DNA of 64,000 nt. Source: Paraburkholderia aspalathi (GTDB lineage Bacteria > Pseudomonadota > Gammaproteobacteria > Burkholderiales > Burkholderiaceae). The translations under genes and the position numbers were made by a program. Below are positions 33,023-41,910 of the stretch, piece after piece (the stretch's first letter is position 1; the number at the start of each line of letters is the position of its first letter). The DNA lies in contig NZ_FPBH01000007.1 in the NCBI RefSeq assembly GCF_900116445.1, forward strand, positions 1 to 64,000, written 5' to 3'. The notes beneath the pieces are model-generated. The model ran no database searches. It was not told where the DNA came from and saw only the letters and a program-made list of their open reading frames with translations.

Positions 33023-34351
33023 TCAGCCGACCAGTCCCACCGTCTGCACCACCAGCCACAGATTCGCCGCACTGATCACCACGAACAGCGACCAGGCGAC
33101 GAGCCGCGTCGGCAGCCTGTTGGCAAATTCGCCCATCAGAGAACGATCGTTGGTCATGCGGATCAGCGGATAAAGCGCGAACGGCAGTTGCAGGCTCAAC
33201 ACAACCTGGCTTGCGACCAACAGTTTGCCGACTGCGCCGTTGCCCATCATCTGCACGCCGATCAGCGCCGGAATCAAGGCAAGCGCCCGCGTGATAAAGC
33301 GCCGCTGCCAGCACGGAATTTTCAGCTTCAGGAAGCCTTCCATGATGACCTGCCCCGCCACCGTGCCGGTGAAGGTCGAACTTTGCCCCGACGCCAACAA
33401 CGTGATCGCGAACAGCACCGCCGCGAAACCGGTGCCGACGATCGGCGCCAGCAGTTTGTACGCGTCTTCGATTTCGGTAACCTGGTTGTGGCCGGTCGCG
33501 TGGAACGCGGCCGCCGCGAGAATCAGGATCGCCATGTTGATCAGCAGCGCAATGATCAGCGAGACGATCGTATCGATGCGCGACATGCCGATCGCCGAGC
33601 GGATGCTGGCCGAGTCGCGTTTAACCGCGCGGGTCTGCACGATCGACGAATGCAGATAGAGGTTGTGGGGCATCACGGTCGCACCGAGAATGCCGATCGC
33701 CAGATACATCGGCTCGCGGCTGCTGAGTGCCTGCCACGAAGGAATCAGTCCTTGTGCGACTGACGGCCAATGCGGCTTCACCAGCGCCAGTTCGATGATG
33801 TAACCGACGCCGATCGTTGCGATCAACCCCAGCATGATCGCTTCAAGGTCGCGAAAATTCTTGCCCTTCAGGCCGAGCACGATCAACGTGTCGAACGCGG
33901 TCAGCAACACGCCGGTGGTCAGCGAACATTTGAAGAGCAGGTGGAAAGCCAGCGCGCCGCCGAGCACTTCGGCCAGATCGCAGGCCACGATCGACAGTTC
34001 GGCAAGCAGCCACTGAAAGCGCGCGACACCTGGTGAGTAACGCAGTCTCGACAATTCTGCGAGGTCCCGCCCGGTGGCGATGCCGAGCCGCATGCTCAGA
34101 CATTGCAGCGCCATCGCCGCAAGACTCGACAACATGACGACGAACAGCAGGCTGTAGCCGTAACGTGAGCCCGCTTCGATATCGGTGGCCCAGTTGCCGG
34201 GGTCCATGTAGCCGATCGAAATCAGCAGGCCTGGCCCCGCGAATTGCAGGATTTTTTTCCAGAACGGCGCGCCTTGCGTAACGGCGACCGTGCCTTGCAC
34301 CTCGGATGGGCAAAACGGCGCCGTTGCGGTGGTCGGTAATTTGAACTGCAA
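33023..34351 (-). CDS. mntH: Nramp-family Mn2+/Fe2+:H+ symporter MntH
   Basis: A 442-residue protein with about 11 membrane helices. The metal-binding motifs are visible: ISIGYMDPGNWATDIEAGSR (DPGN in helix 1) and ILGATVMPHNLYLHSSIVQT (M-P-H-N in helix 6). It takes up manganese or iron with protons at the inner membrane. The start is probably TTG at 34351 with AAGAGA upstream; no ATG gives a full first helix, so the exact start is uncertain. It is convergent with flhDC. Confidence 0.92.
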   Translation of the reverse strand: MQFKLPTTATAPFCPSEVQGTVAVTQGAPFWKKILQFAGPGLLISIGYMDPGNWATDIEAGSRYGYSLLFVVMLSSLAAMALQCLSMRLGIATGRDLAELSRLRYSPGVARFQWLLAELSIVACDLAEVLGGALAFHLLFKCSLTTGVLLTAFDTLIVLGLKGKNFRDLEAIMLGLIATIGVGYIIELALVKPHWPSVAQGLIPSWQALSSREPMYLAIGILGATVMPHNLYLHSSIVQTRAVKRDSASIRSAIGMSRIDTIVSLIIALLINMAILILAAAAFHATGHNQVTEIEDAYKLLAPIVGTGFAAVLFAITLLASGQSSTFTGTVAGQVIMEGFLKLKIPCWQRRFITRALALIPALIGVQMMGNGAVGKLLVASQVVLSLQLPFALYPLIRMTNDRSLMGEFANRLPTRLVAWSLFVVISAANLWLVVQTVGLVG

Positions 34352-34411
34352 GCCGGTGGTCTCTTGAAGGGGATAAACCGCGACGCCTCATGCAGGCCGC
34401 CGCGAACCGCC

Positions 34412-35614
34412 TCAAGTGTACAAAGAAACTTCCGGCAATGTCCCGCTTAACGCATAACGGCCGACGTCGCGTACGCGATAGTCGAGTGGATCGTGCAGCG
34501 TATGCACGCGAGCGTTACGCCAGAAGCGATCGAGCGCGAGTGGCGCGTGGGTGGCGCGCGCGCCGCAGGCATCGAACAGTTTTTCGCTGACGTCGAGCGC
34601 GGCGCGGTGCGCGACGATTTTCGCCTCCGAGGTGGCGAGCGCCACCTGAGCACGGGTTTCGGCGTCCAGCGTCGGGCCTTGTTGCCATGCGTCTTCGAGC
34701 GCGTAGGCGGCACGCACTGCCAGCGCTTCCGCACTCACCACCTGCAGACGCATCTCGCCAAAGCGCTGGATCAGGTAAGGATCGTCGGTGGCTTTTTCGA
34801 CGCCCGAAGATATCCACGGCTTGCCGTACTGCGTGACATAGGCGCGTGCTTCTTCGAGCGCGCCCTGCGCGATGCCGACGAACAGATTGATCAGCACCTG
34901 CTGCGAGATCAGCGTGCGGAGGCTCGCGTATGAGGTGTCGGCCCGCTCCAGCACCTCGTGCGGTTCAACCTTGACTTGCACAAAGGAGACGCTGCCGCTA
35001 TCGGTTTGCCGCTGACCGATCGGATTCCAGTCTTCGTGAACGGTAATGCCTTCACGCGCGGTTGGCACCACCGCGAACACCGCTTTGCCGGCGACCGGAT
35101 CGTGCCCGGAAACCGTCATCATGTGCGAGCCGCGCGTGCCCGAACAAAATCCTTTCTGCCCATCTAAAAGATAGCCACCGTCGGCGGTTGCGCTTGCAAC
35201 GAGTCGCGTGTCGAGCGGATTGACCGCATTGCCCCACCACCAGCGCTCTTCCACGGTGCCGCCCAGATAGCGGGCACGTTGTTCCGGGTTGCCCCATACA
35301 TTGACGCTGACCACCTGCAGGCACGTGAAGCCAAGCAGATGCGCGAGCGCACTGTCGACTCGCGCGATCTGGCGGATCGTCTCGTAGATCTCGGGCCAGC
35401 GCGTGCCGGAACCGCCGAATTCACGCGGCACGGCGAGCGTGAGCAGTCCCGCGTCGGCGATCCATTGTTTTTCCTGCGCGGCGTGACCGCCGTCGCGATC
35501 GCGCTGAGCCGCGCTGGCGCGCAACGCATCGAGCAAGCCGGTCAGATCGCGCACCACAGGCGCAGCGCCGGTTTGCAGCGGTTGCAGCGCCTCGGGATGT
35601 CGAGGTTCGTTCAT
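34412..35614 (-). CDS. Acyl-CoA-dehydrogenase-like flavin monooxygenase (SfnB/DszC type)
   Basis: ATG at 35614 gives a 400-residue product of family length; a longer frame to 35737 adds atypical residues. It has the ACAD fold: LLTLAVPREFGGSGTRWPEI near the N-terminus, AVNPLDTRLVASATADGGYL, a KGFCSGTRGSH segment, and the C-terminal four-helix bundle. The usual acyl-CoA dehydrogenase catalytic Glu is not obvious, as in DszC and SfnB, which use reduced flavin to oxidise sulfur compounds. It lies beside methionine-type transport genes and an NtaA-type monooxygenase, so a role in using organosulfur compounds is likely. Confidence 0.82.
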   Translation of the reverse strand: MNEPRHPEALQPLQTGAAPVVRDLTGLLDALRASAAQRDRDGGHAAQEKQWIADAGLLTLAVPREFGGSGTRWPEIYETIRQIARVDSALAHLLGFTCLQVVSVNVWGNPEQRARYLGGTVEERWWWGNAVNPLDTRLVASATADGGYLLDGQKGFCSGTRGSHMMTVSGHDPVAGKAVFAVVPTAREGITVHEDWNPIGQRQTDSGSVSFVQVKVEPHEVLERADTSYASLRTLISQQVLINLFVGIAQGALEEARAYVTQYGKPWISSGVEKATDDPYLIQRFGEMRLQVVSAEALAVRAAYALEDAWQQGPTLDAETRAQVALATSEAKIVAHRAALDVSEKLFDACGARATHAPLALDRFWRNARVHTLHDPLDYRVRDVGRYALSGTLPEVSLYT

Positions 35615-35758
35615 GCAATGTCCACGTGGAGAAGTTTGGCGAGCGGGAGTCTCGCTGCGCCCAGCGTCGCAAATAGGATGATAGACCGTGGCGTCAGCGC
35701 TGAAAACGTGGGCCGCAAGCGCGTATTCGTCATGCAAATAGCGGGCGAAAGGCGAAGA

Positions 35759-36415
35759 TCATGCGCGTTGCGCAAGCCGTCGCACGAAGCGATCGCCGAC
35801 GAACTGCACCGCCGTCACAATCACGATCAGCAATGCGATCACCGTCACCATCACGGTCGTATCGAAACGCTGATAGCCGTAGCGGATCGCCAGATCGCCG
35901 AGACCACCGGCGCCCACCGCGCCCGCCATGGCCGAGGAACCGATCATCGCCACCACCGTGATCGTGAAGCCGCCGAGAATGCCCGGCAGCGCTTCAGGCA
36001 GCAGCACATGCCGGATGATATGCCGGCGCTGCGCGCCCATTGCCTGCGCGGCTTCGATCAAACCGCGGTCCACTTCGCGCAAGCTCACTTCGGCCACGCG
36101 CGCAAAAAAAGGAATCGCTGCGATGCTGAGCGGCACGATGGCGGCCCATACGCCGATCGTCGTGCCGATCAGCAAACGCGTGAGCGGCAACAGCGCGACC
36201 AGCAAAATGATGAACGGCGTGGAGCGGAACGCATTGACGAGCGCGCCGAGTGTGCTGTTCACCACACGCTTTTCAAAGATGCCGCCGCGTGTGGTGGTAA
36301 CCAGCACCAGTGCAAGGGGAATGCCGATCAGCGCCGCTACGAAGGCCGATACGCCGACCATGACGATGGTGTCGCGAATGGCATCTGCGAGTTCCGAGAG
36401 CCAGAGGTCAGACAT
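35759..36415 (-). CDS. metI: Methionine-type ABC transporter permease MetI
   Basis: ATG at 36415 overlaps the end of metN by eight bases and gives 218 residues (normal MetI length). It has five hydrophobic helices and the EAA loop: [20 protein letters not shown], followed by [20 protein letters not shown]. It works with MetN and MetQ to import methionine or related sulfur compounds. A longer frame to 36454 starts inside metN. Confidence 0.93.
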   Translation of the reverse strand: MSDLWLSELADAIRDTIVMVGVSAFVAALIGIPLALVLVTTTRGGIFEKRVVNSTLGALVNAFRSTPFIILLVALLPLTRLLIGTTIGVWAAIVPLSIAAIPFFARVAEVSLREVDRGLIEAAQAMGAQRRHIIRHVLLPEALPGILGGFTITVVAMIGSSAMAGAVGAGGLGDLAIRYGYQRFDTTVMVTVIALLIVIVTAVQFVGDRFVRRLAQRA

Positions 36416-37565
36416 AACCGAGCACCTCGACGTGATTGGCATAGTGACGCGCACGCTCGAGCAGCGTCGCGATCTGCTTTTGCACCGTGCCTTCCGCGTC
36501 CGCGCGCACCTCCGCCGACACTACCAGACGCCCCTGCGCGTGCCCCTGAATCCGGTCGATGCCGCCATGCACGAAACTCACGCGGCCACCTTCAATGCTC
36601 AATGCGGACGTCAACCCGCCCAGGTCAGGCTCACGCGCATCGTTGCCGGTGAAGCGCACGTCGAGCAGAATCTGCGCATCCGCTTGTTCGATCTCGTGCA
36701 ACGGTTTGACGCGCGCGGCGAGATCCGCAGGCAGATCATGCACAAGGGTCCGCAGCAACGCGCGCGTCGCATCATGCTGTGGGTCGCCGAATACGCGCCA
36801 CACCGGCCCCGTCTCCACCACCTCACCGCGTTCGATCACGGCCACCGTATCGCAGACCTCGCGAATGACCTGCATTTCGTGCGTAATCAGCACGATGGTC
36901 AGGTTGAGCCGCTGATTGATATCGCGCAGCAACGCGAGAATGGCTTGCGTCGTTTCAGGATCGAGTGCGGAGGTTGCCTCGTCGCACAGCAGTATGTCCG
37001 GGTCGGTCACAAGGGCGCGCGCAATCCCGACGCGCTGTTTCTGGCCGCCGGACAAACTCGCCGGATAGGCATCGCGCTTGGTCGACAGGCCGACGAGTTC
37101 GAGCAAGGCGTCAACCTTTTTGTCGATCGCAGCTTTAGGCGCGCCGGCGATTTTTAGCGGCAACGCAATGTTCTCGCGCACCGTCTTCGCGGAGAGTAAA
37201 TTGAAGTGCTGGAACACCATGCCGATGCGCCGCCGCAGCGTGACCAGCCCGCGTTCGTCGAGCTCGCCGACACTCACGCCATTCACACGCACGGCGCCGG
37301 AACTCGGTTTTTCCAGACCATTGACGAGCCGCAGCAGGGTCGATTTGCCTGCGCCGCTTCGGCCGATAATGCCGAACACTTCACCTCGCGCCACCTTCAG
37401 CGTGATGTTCGCCAGGGCCGCAGTCGACACACCGCGAGTGTTAGCGAACACCTTGCCCACGTCGTCGAATACCACGGCTTCTTGCGCGGCATCGGCCGCA
37501 TCACGATTCAAGGCGAGGGACGGTGCGTCTTCAATGAATTGCGGCGCGTCAAAAAGATGAGCCAT
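36408..37565 (-). CDS. metN: Methionine-type ABC transporter ATP-binding protein MetN
   Basis: ATG at 37565, with GAGAGGA upstream, gives 385 residues. Walker A is [15 protein letters not shown], the signature is [16 protein letters not shown], and Walker B is [14 protein letters not shown]. The C-terminal NIL domain is present at about 290-385, as expected for MetN proteins that sense methionine. It has an N-terminal extension of about 40 residues compared with E. coli MetN. It lies in the same operon as an FMN monooxygenase gene. Confidence 0.95.
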   Translation of the reverse strand: MAHLFDAPQFIEDAPSLALNRDAADAAQEAVVFDDVGKVFANTRGVSTAALANITLKVARGEVFGIIGRSGAGKSTLLRLVNGLEKPSSGAVRVNGVSVGELDERGLVTLRRRIGMVFQHFNLLSAKTVRENIALPLKIAGAPKAAIDKKVDALLELVGLSTKRDAYPASLSGGQKQRVGIARALVTDPDILLCDEATSALDPETTQAILALLRDINQRLNLTIVLITHEMQVIREVCDTVAVIERGEVVETGPVWRVFGDPQHDATRALLRTLVHDLPADLAARVKPLHEIEQADAQILLDVRFTGNDAREPDLGGLTSALSIEGGRVSFVHGGIDRIQGHAQGRLVVSAEVRADAEGTVQKQIATLLERARHYANHVEVLGYV

Positions 37566-37578
37566 GGCTTCGTTCCTC

Positions 37579-38994
37579 TCAAGCGTCCACGGTGGATCGC
37601 GCGCCGCTTTGCGTAATTGGTACATTACGCCGATGCTGCGCGCCGGCATGCACCTCAGGCAGTCGCGCGCGGCCGCCGCCGAAAAGCTTTTCGCGCAGCG
37701 TCGGCGCCGGATCGTAGTCTTCCTTGTAGACGCCGCGATTCTGTAATTCCGGCACCACCAGGTCGACGAAGTCTTCAAACGATTCGGGCATGACCGTACG
37801 CGTCAGATTGAATCCGTCGACGCCGGCCTCTTCTATCCACGACACCAGCTCGTCCGCGATCTGCTGCGGCGACCCGACTACGGGCTTCGCGCGGCCGCCG
37901 AGCGTCATCTGTTCGAGCACCTTGCGTTTGGTCCATACACCACTCACGCTCTTCTTCGAAATCGCTTCAACGGCCGATTGCATCGATTCGGTCTTCACAT
38001 ACGAAATCGGCTCGTCCAGTTCGTACTGTGAGAAGTCGATGCCGGTCGAACTGGAGAAATGCGCAATGCCACCCTCAGCGCTCGCATAACGCCGGTACTC
38101 TTCGAATTTTTCCTGCGCAGCGCGTTCTGTTTCGCCGACTACAGCGGTGATGCCGGCAAAGATCTTGATATCGTCCGGCGCGCGGCCGAAGCTAACCGCC
38201 CGTGCGCGAATGTCGTCGACAATGGAACGCGTGAGCTGCTTGTTCTGGCCGCCGACAAACACGCATTCCGCGTGACGCGCCGCGAAATCAACACCCCGGC
38301 TCGACGAACCCGCCTGATACAGCACAGGCGTGCGTTGCGGCGACGGCTCGCTCAGATGAATGGCGTCGATCGAATAGTACGGACCGTCGTGTTTCACACG
38401 ATGCACCTTGTCAGGATGCGAGAAGATACGCGCCTCGCGATCGCGCACTACCGCGTCGTCTTCCCAGCTTTGCTCCCATAGCTTGTAGACCACGTCCATG
38501 TAATCGTCCGCGCGATCGTAACGGTCGTCGTGGCTGATCTGCTGCGCGAGACCCATGCCGCGTGCCGCGCTGTCCAGATAGCCGGTGACGATGTTCCAGC
38601 CGACCCGGCCCTTCGTCAGGTGATCCAGCGTCGACATGCGGCGCGCGAACAGGTACGGCGGCTCGTAAGTGAGATTCGACGTGACGCCGAAGCCAATATG
38701 CTTCGTCACGTGTGCCATCGCGGGCACGATCAGCGAGGGATCGTTGATCGGAATCTGCACCGATTCGCGCAACGGAGTTTCCGGGCCGCCCTGATAAACG
38801 TCGTATACGCCGACGATATCCGCGAGAAAGATCCCGTCGAACTTGCCGCGCTCGAGCGTTTGCGCGAGGCTCGTCCAGTAGTCGAGGTCGGTGTAATGCG
38901 CCGAACGGTCGCGCGGATGCGTCCACAGACCATGATTGATGTGACCGACCGCATTCATATTGAACGCGTTCAGCAGGATCTTTTTCTTCGCCAT
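37579..38994 (-). CDS. LLM-class flavin-dependent monooxygenase, NtaA/SnaA/DszA family
   Basis: ATG at 38994 after AAGGAG gives 471 residues. Family motifs include [20 protein letters not shown] at the start, [40 protein letters not shown] and [20 protein letters not shown]. These enzymes use FMNH2 from a separate reductase to cleave C-N or C-S bonds (NTA, sulfone or sulfonate oxidation). The metN, metI, metQ and ACAD-like genes around it suggest its substrate is an imported organosulfur compound. No flavin reductase gene is in view. Confidence 0.9.
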   Translation of the reverse strand: MAKKKILLNAFNMNAVGHINHGLWTHPRDRSAHYTDLDYWTSLAQTLERGKFDGIFLADIVGVYDVYQGGPETPLRESVQIPINDPSLIVPAMAHVTKHIGFGVTSNLTYEPPYLFARRMSTLDHLTKGRVGWNIVTGYLDSAARGMGLAQQISHDDRYDRADDYMDVVYKLWEQSWEDDAVVRDREARIFSHPDKVHRVKHDGPYYSIDAIHLSEPSPQRTPVLYQAGSSSRGVDFAARHAECVFVGGQNKQLTRSIVDDIRARAVSFGRAPDDIKIFAGITAVVGETERAAQEKFEEYRRYASAEGGIAHFSSSTGIDFSQYELDEPISYVKTESMQSAVEAISKKSVSGVWTKRKVLEQMTLGGRAKPVVGSPQQIADELVSWIEEAGVDGFNLTRTVMPESFEDFVDLVVPELQNRGVYKEDYDPAPTLREKLFGGGRARLPEVHAGAQHRRNVPITQSGARSTVDA

Positions 38995-39036
38995 CGTGCG
39001 GCTCCTTGCTGGTTGCAACGTTGCTAGCGGCGCGCC

Positions 39037-39876
39037 TTACCAGGCGACGGCGTAGAGGCTGCCGAAGGCTTTGTCGAGCGCCGCGCGCACAGCGGGCGAA
39101 TGCTGATAGATCGAGATGAACTTGCGGATACGCGGATCATTTGCGCTTTCCGGACGCACGACCCACTGGATCGCGTAGTTCTTGTTTTCCAGACCGTCGA
39201 ACAACAATGCGCTATTCGGGTCGGTGGTGCCCGCGAGCTTGATGAAGCTCGGGTAGCCTTGGGCGAGATCGACGTCGTCGAGCGAGCGGGCCAATTGCGA
39301 GGCCTCGAGCTGAACGATCTTCAGGTGCTTCGGGTTGTCGATGATGTCCAGCGTCGTAGCGCGATAGTCAATGCCTGGCGTCAGCTTGATGAGACCGGCG
39401 CGTTGCAGCAACAACAGACCACGACCGCCGTTGACCGGATCGTTAGCGATGGCAACGGTGGCGCCGTCTTTCAATTCATCGAAGCGTTTGATCTTTTTCG
39501 AATACAGGCCGATCTTCATGATCGTGCCCGGTGCGATCGCGACGAAGTTATAACCGCCCTGCTTCTTCGCGTTCTCGAGAAACGGGATGTGCTGGAAATA
39601 GTTGACGTCGATATCCTTGTTGGCGAGCGCCGCATTCGGCGTATTCCAGTCGGTGAACTCGATGATCTTCACGTCCAGCCCTTGCTCCTTCGCTTCGCGC
39701 GCGGCGACTTTGAGCGCCTCGATTTGCGGGCTGGTGGCAGTGCCGATTTTCAGCGTGGGCGTGTCCGCCGCGATCGCGGGCGTAGCGGACAACGTTAGCG
39801 CGAGGCCGAACGCGCCGAGGAACGTCAGCGTCCGCGCCTTGAAAAAACGCCGTGCAGTGGTCAGAGAAATACGCAT
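39037..39876 (-). CDS. metQ: MetQ/NlpA-family substrate-binding protein
   Basis: A 279-residue protein with a signal peptide (RTLTFLGAFGLALTLSATPA, cleaved near AIAA). The mature part starts DTPTLKIGTATSPQIEALKV and contains VNYFQHIPFLENAKK, which is characteristic of MetQ/NlpA. There is no Cys lipobox, so it is a soluble periplasmic protein rather than a lipoprotein. It is the first gene of the metQ - monooxygenase - metN - metI - ACAD order and should bind the compound imported by MetNI. Confidence 0.92.
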   Translation of the reverse strand: MRISLTTARRFFKARTLTFLGAFGLALTLSATPAIAADTPTLKIGTATSPQIEALKVAAREAKEQGLDVKIIEFTDWNTPNAALANKDIDVNYFQHIPFLENAKKQGGYNFVAIAPGTIMKIGLYSKKIKRFDELKDGATVAIANDPVNGGRGLLLLQRAGLIKLTPGIDYRATTLDIIDNPKHLKIVQLEASQLARSLDDVDLAQGYPSFIKLAGTTDPNSALLFDGLENKNYAIQWVVRPESANDPRIRKFISIYQHSPAVRAALDKAFGSLYAVAW

Positions 39877-40191
39877 GGTGAGCTCGTTAGGATAGGGGCG
39901 TGGTGTGTTTCGAGGCGAGCCGGTCCCGCGGCATGCGGGCAGGCGCGCCGAAATCGGTCGGACAACAGAAATCTGCAGCGCGCGGTTTAACCGGCGTGCG
40001 GCAGCGATAGAACGCGCGGGCGGATCAGCGCGGACAGCGGCAGGTCGGACAGGTCATCGCCTCTCTCCAGATGAGGTGCGAATCATCATAGACGGCGGGA
40101 AACCGGCGGTCTACGAACGGATTTTTGGAAGGAAAGCCGGAAAAATGATTTGGGGCTTGCCCCATGGAGCAGGCACACCACGTCACCAAAG
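39877..40191. other. Promoter region of the sulfur-acquisition operon
   Basis: No gene is visible. This GC-rich interval should hold the promoter for metQ and following genes (minus strand). A -10-like TATGAT on the minus strand (about 40094-40099) is the only box I can point to. No CysB-type site was recognised. Confidence 0.35.
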
Positions 40192-40229
40192 AAAAAACGC
40201 CGGGCCGCGCTTTCGCGCAACCCGGCGTT
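40192..40229 (-). terminator. Intrinsic terminator of the RND efflux operon
   Basis: On the minus strand AACGCCGGG pairs with CCCGGCGTT (40196-40229), followed by a T-run at 40192-40197. It lies about 37 bp after the stop of the outer-membrane component. Confidence 0.85.
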
Positions 40230-40265
40230 CTTCACCAGCCAACAAACTAAAACTAAACCTAAACC

Positions 40266-41897
40266 TTAGCGCTTCGCCACCTGTTCCACCGACGCAGAAG
40301 CAGACGTAGACGTAGAAGCAGACGCACCAACCGCACCCGAAGCCGGCGCAACCGCCCCCACCGCCTCATCGCCCGCAGGCTTCACATCACCCCAGCCGCC
40401 GCCCAGCGCGCGAATCAGATTGACCGTCGCCACCGCCTGCGTACCCGACAGATGGCTCGCCTGCAGTTGCGATGTCAGCACCTGCCGCTCGCCGTCGATC
40501 ACATCCAGATAGCTGACCGCGCCTTCCGTGTACTGTGTGCGCGACAGATGCGCCGCGCGTTGCGAGGCCACGACTGCATCGTTCTGCTCGCGAATCTGAT
40601 CGTCGAGCAAACGCAGATCGGCAAGGTTGTCCTCGGCCTCACGGAACGCCACCAGCACCTGTTGACGATACTGCGCGACATCTTCGTCGTACTTCGAGCG
40701 AGCTTGCGCGAGGTTTGCCTTGCGGCGGCCACCGTCGAACAAAGGCAACGTCAGCGCGGTACCGGCGAATGGCCCGAGAATAAACGCGCGGCTCGACCAC
40801 TTGAACAGATCGCCCAGCGTCGCCGATTCAAAACCAGCCGCACCCGTGATATCGAGCTTCGGGAAAAACGCCGACTTCGCCAGACCGACCCGCGCATTCG
40901 CCGCCATCATCGCCCGCTCCGCCGCCGAAATGTCCGGTCGACGTTCGAGCAGAGCCGAAGGCAAACCTGGCGGCACACGCACCGTCACCGGCACGAGCGG
41001 TGCCTCCGCGAACGAGAAATCCGCCGGCGGCTTGCCGAGCAGAATCGCCAGACTGTGCTCGGAGGCCGCGCGCTGACGCGCCACGCCCACTGCATCGGCA
41101 CGCGCACTCGCCAGTTCGTTGCGAGAACGCGAAACATCCAGCTCACCGATATCGCCTTCCCTGAAACGGCGCTCGACCAGCTTCAGCGTGTCCTCGCGCA
41201 ACGCCACGGTACGGCGGTACAGATCCTGATCCGTGTCGAGCTCGCGCAACTGGAAGTAGTTCTGCGCAACGTCGGCTTGCAACGACAACTGCACCGACCG
41301 GAACAACGCTTCACTTTGCTGCTCGTCCGCCCGCGACGCATTCACGTTCGAACCAACCCGCCCGAACAGATCGGTTTCATACGATGCGCCAACCTGCGCA
41401 CGCCAGATCGTGCCGTTCGTCCCGCCCGCACTATCCGGCTGAAACTGCGAGGCCGCCGAAGCCCGTTCACGCGTCGGGCCGAAGCCCGCGTCGAACTTCG
41501 GGAACCAGTCCGACTTCGCCGCTTGCGTCACCGCACGCGCCTGTTGCACACGTGCCGCAGCCGCCTTCAAGTCCTGATTCGCGGCAGCCGCCTGCTCTTC
41601 CAGCGCATTGAGTTGCGGGTCGCCGAAAATCGTCCACCATTCGCCACGATGCGCATCGTCGGAAGGCTGAGCCTGCTTCCAGGTGCCCGTGTCCTGCGGC
41701 GATGCGGCGGAGGTAGCCGATGTAGCCGACGCTCCGGACGCAGCCGACGCAGCAGTCGGCGTTTCCTTGAACGCAGCCGGCGTATCCACATCTGGCCGCT
41801 TATACGTGGGCTCCACGGAGCAGGCCGCGAGCAACGCCAGCAGCAAACCGCTGGCAGCCGCTCTGCCCCACCCGCTTAAAGATTCAAAACGCTTCAT
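40266..41897 (-). CDS. opcM: RND efflux outer-membrane lipoprotein (OpcM/OprC, NodT family)
   Basis: A 543-residue TolC-like channel with a lipoprotein signal (LLLALLAAC at 20-26). It has the OEP repeats: NQDLKAAAARVQQARAVTQA, RPDISAAERAMMAANARVGL and GLPSALLERRPDI, and a low-complexity Ala/Ser tail. It forms the outer-membrane exit duct of the CeoAB-type pump. GAGGAG precedes the ATG. It is the last gene of the operon and is followed by a terminator. Confidence 0.92.
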   Translation of the reverse strand: MKRFESLSGWGRAAASGLLLALLAACSVEPTYKRPDVDTPAAFKETPTAASAASGASATSATSAASPQDTGTWKQAQPSDDAHRGEWWTIFGDPQLNALEEQAAAANQDLKAAAARVQQARAVTQAAKSDWFPKFDAGFGPTRERASAASQFQPDSAGGTNGTIWRAQVGASYETDLFGRVGSNVNASRADEQQSEALFRSVQLSLQADVAQNYFQLRELDTDQDLYRRTVALREDTLKLVERRFREGDIGELDVSRSRNELASARADAVGVARQRAASEHSLAILLGKPPADFSFAEAPLVPVTVRVPPGLPSALLERRPDISAAERAMMAANARVGLAKSAFFPKLDITGAAGFESATLGDLFKWSSRAFILGPFAGTALTLPLFDGGRRKANLAQARSKYDEDVAQYRQQVLVAFREAEDNLADLRLLDDQIREQNDAVVASQRAAHLSRTQYTEGAVSYLDVIDGERQVLTSQLQASHLSGTQAVATVNLIRALGGGWGDVKPAGDEAVGAVAPASGAVGASASTSTSASASVEQVAKR

Positions 41898-41910
41898 TAT
41901 TATTTTCTCC

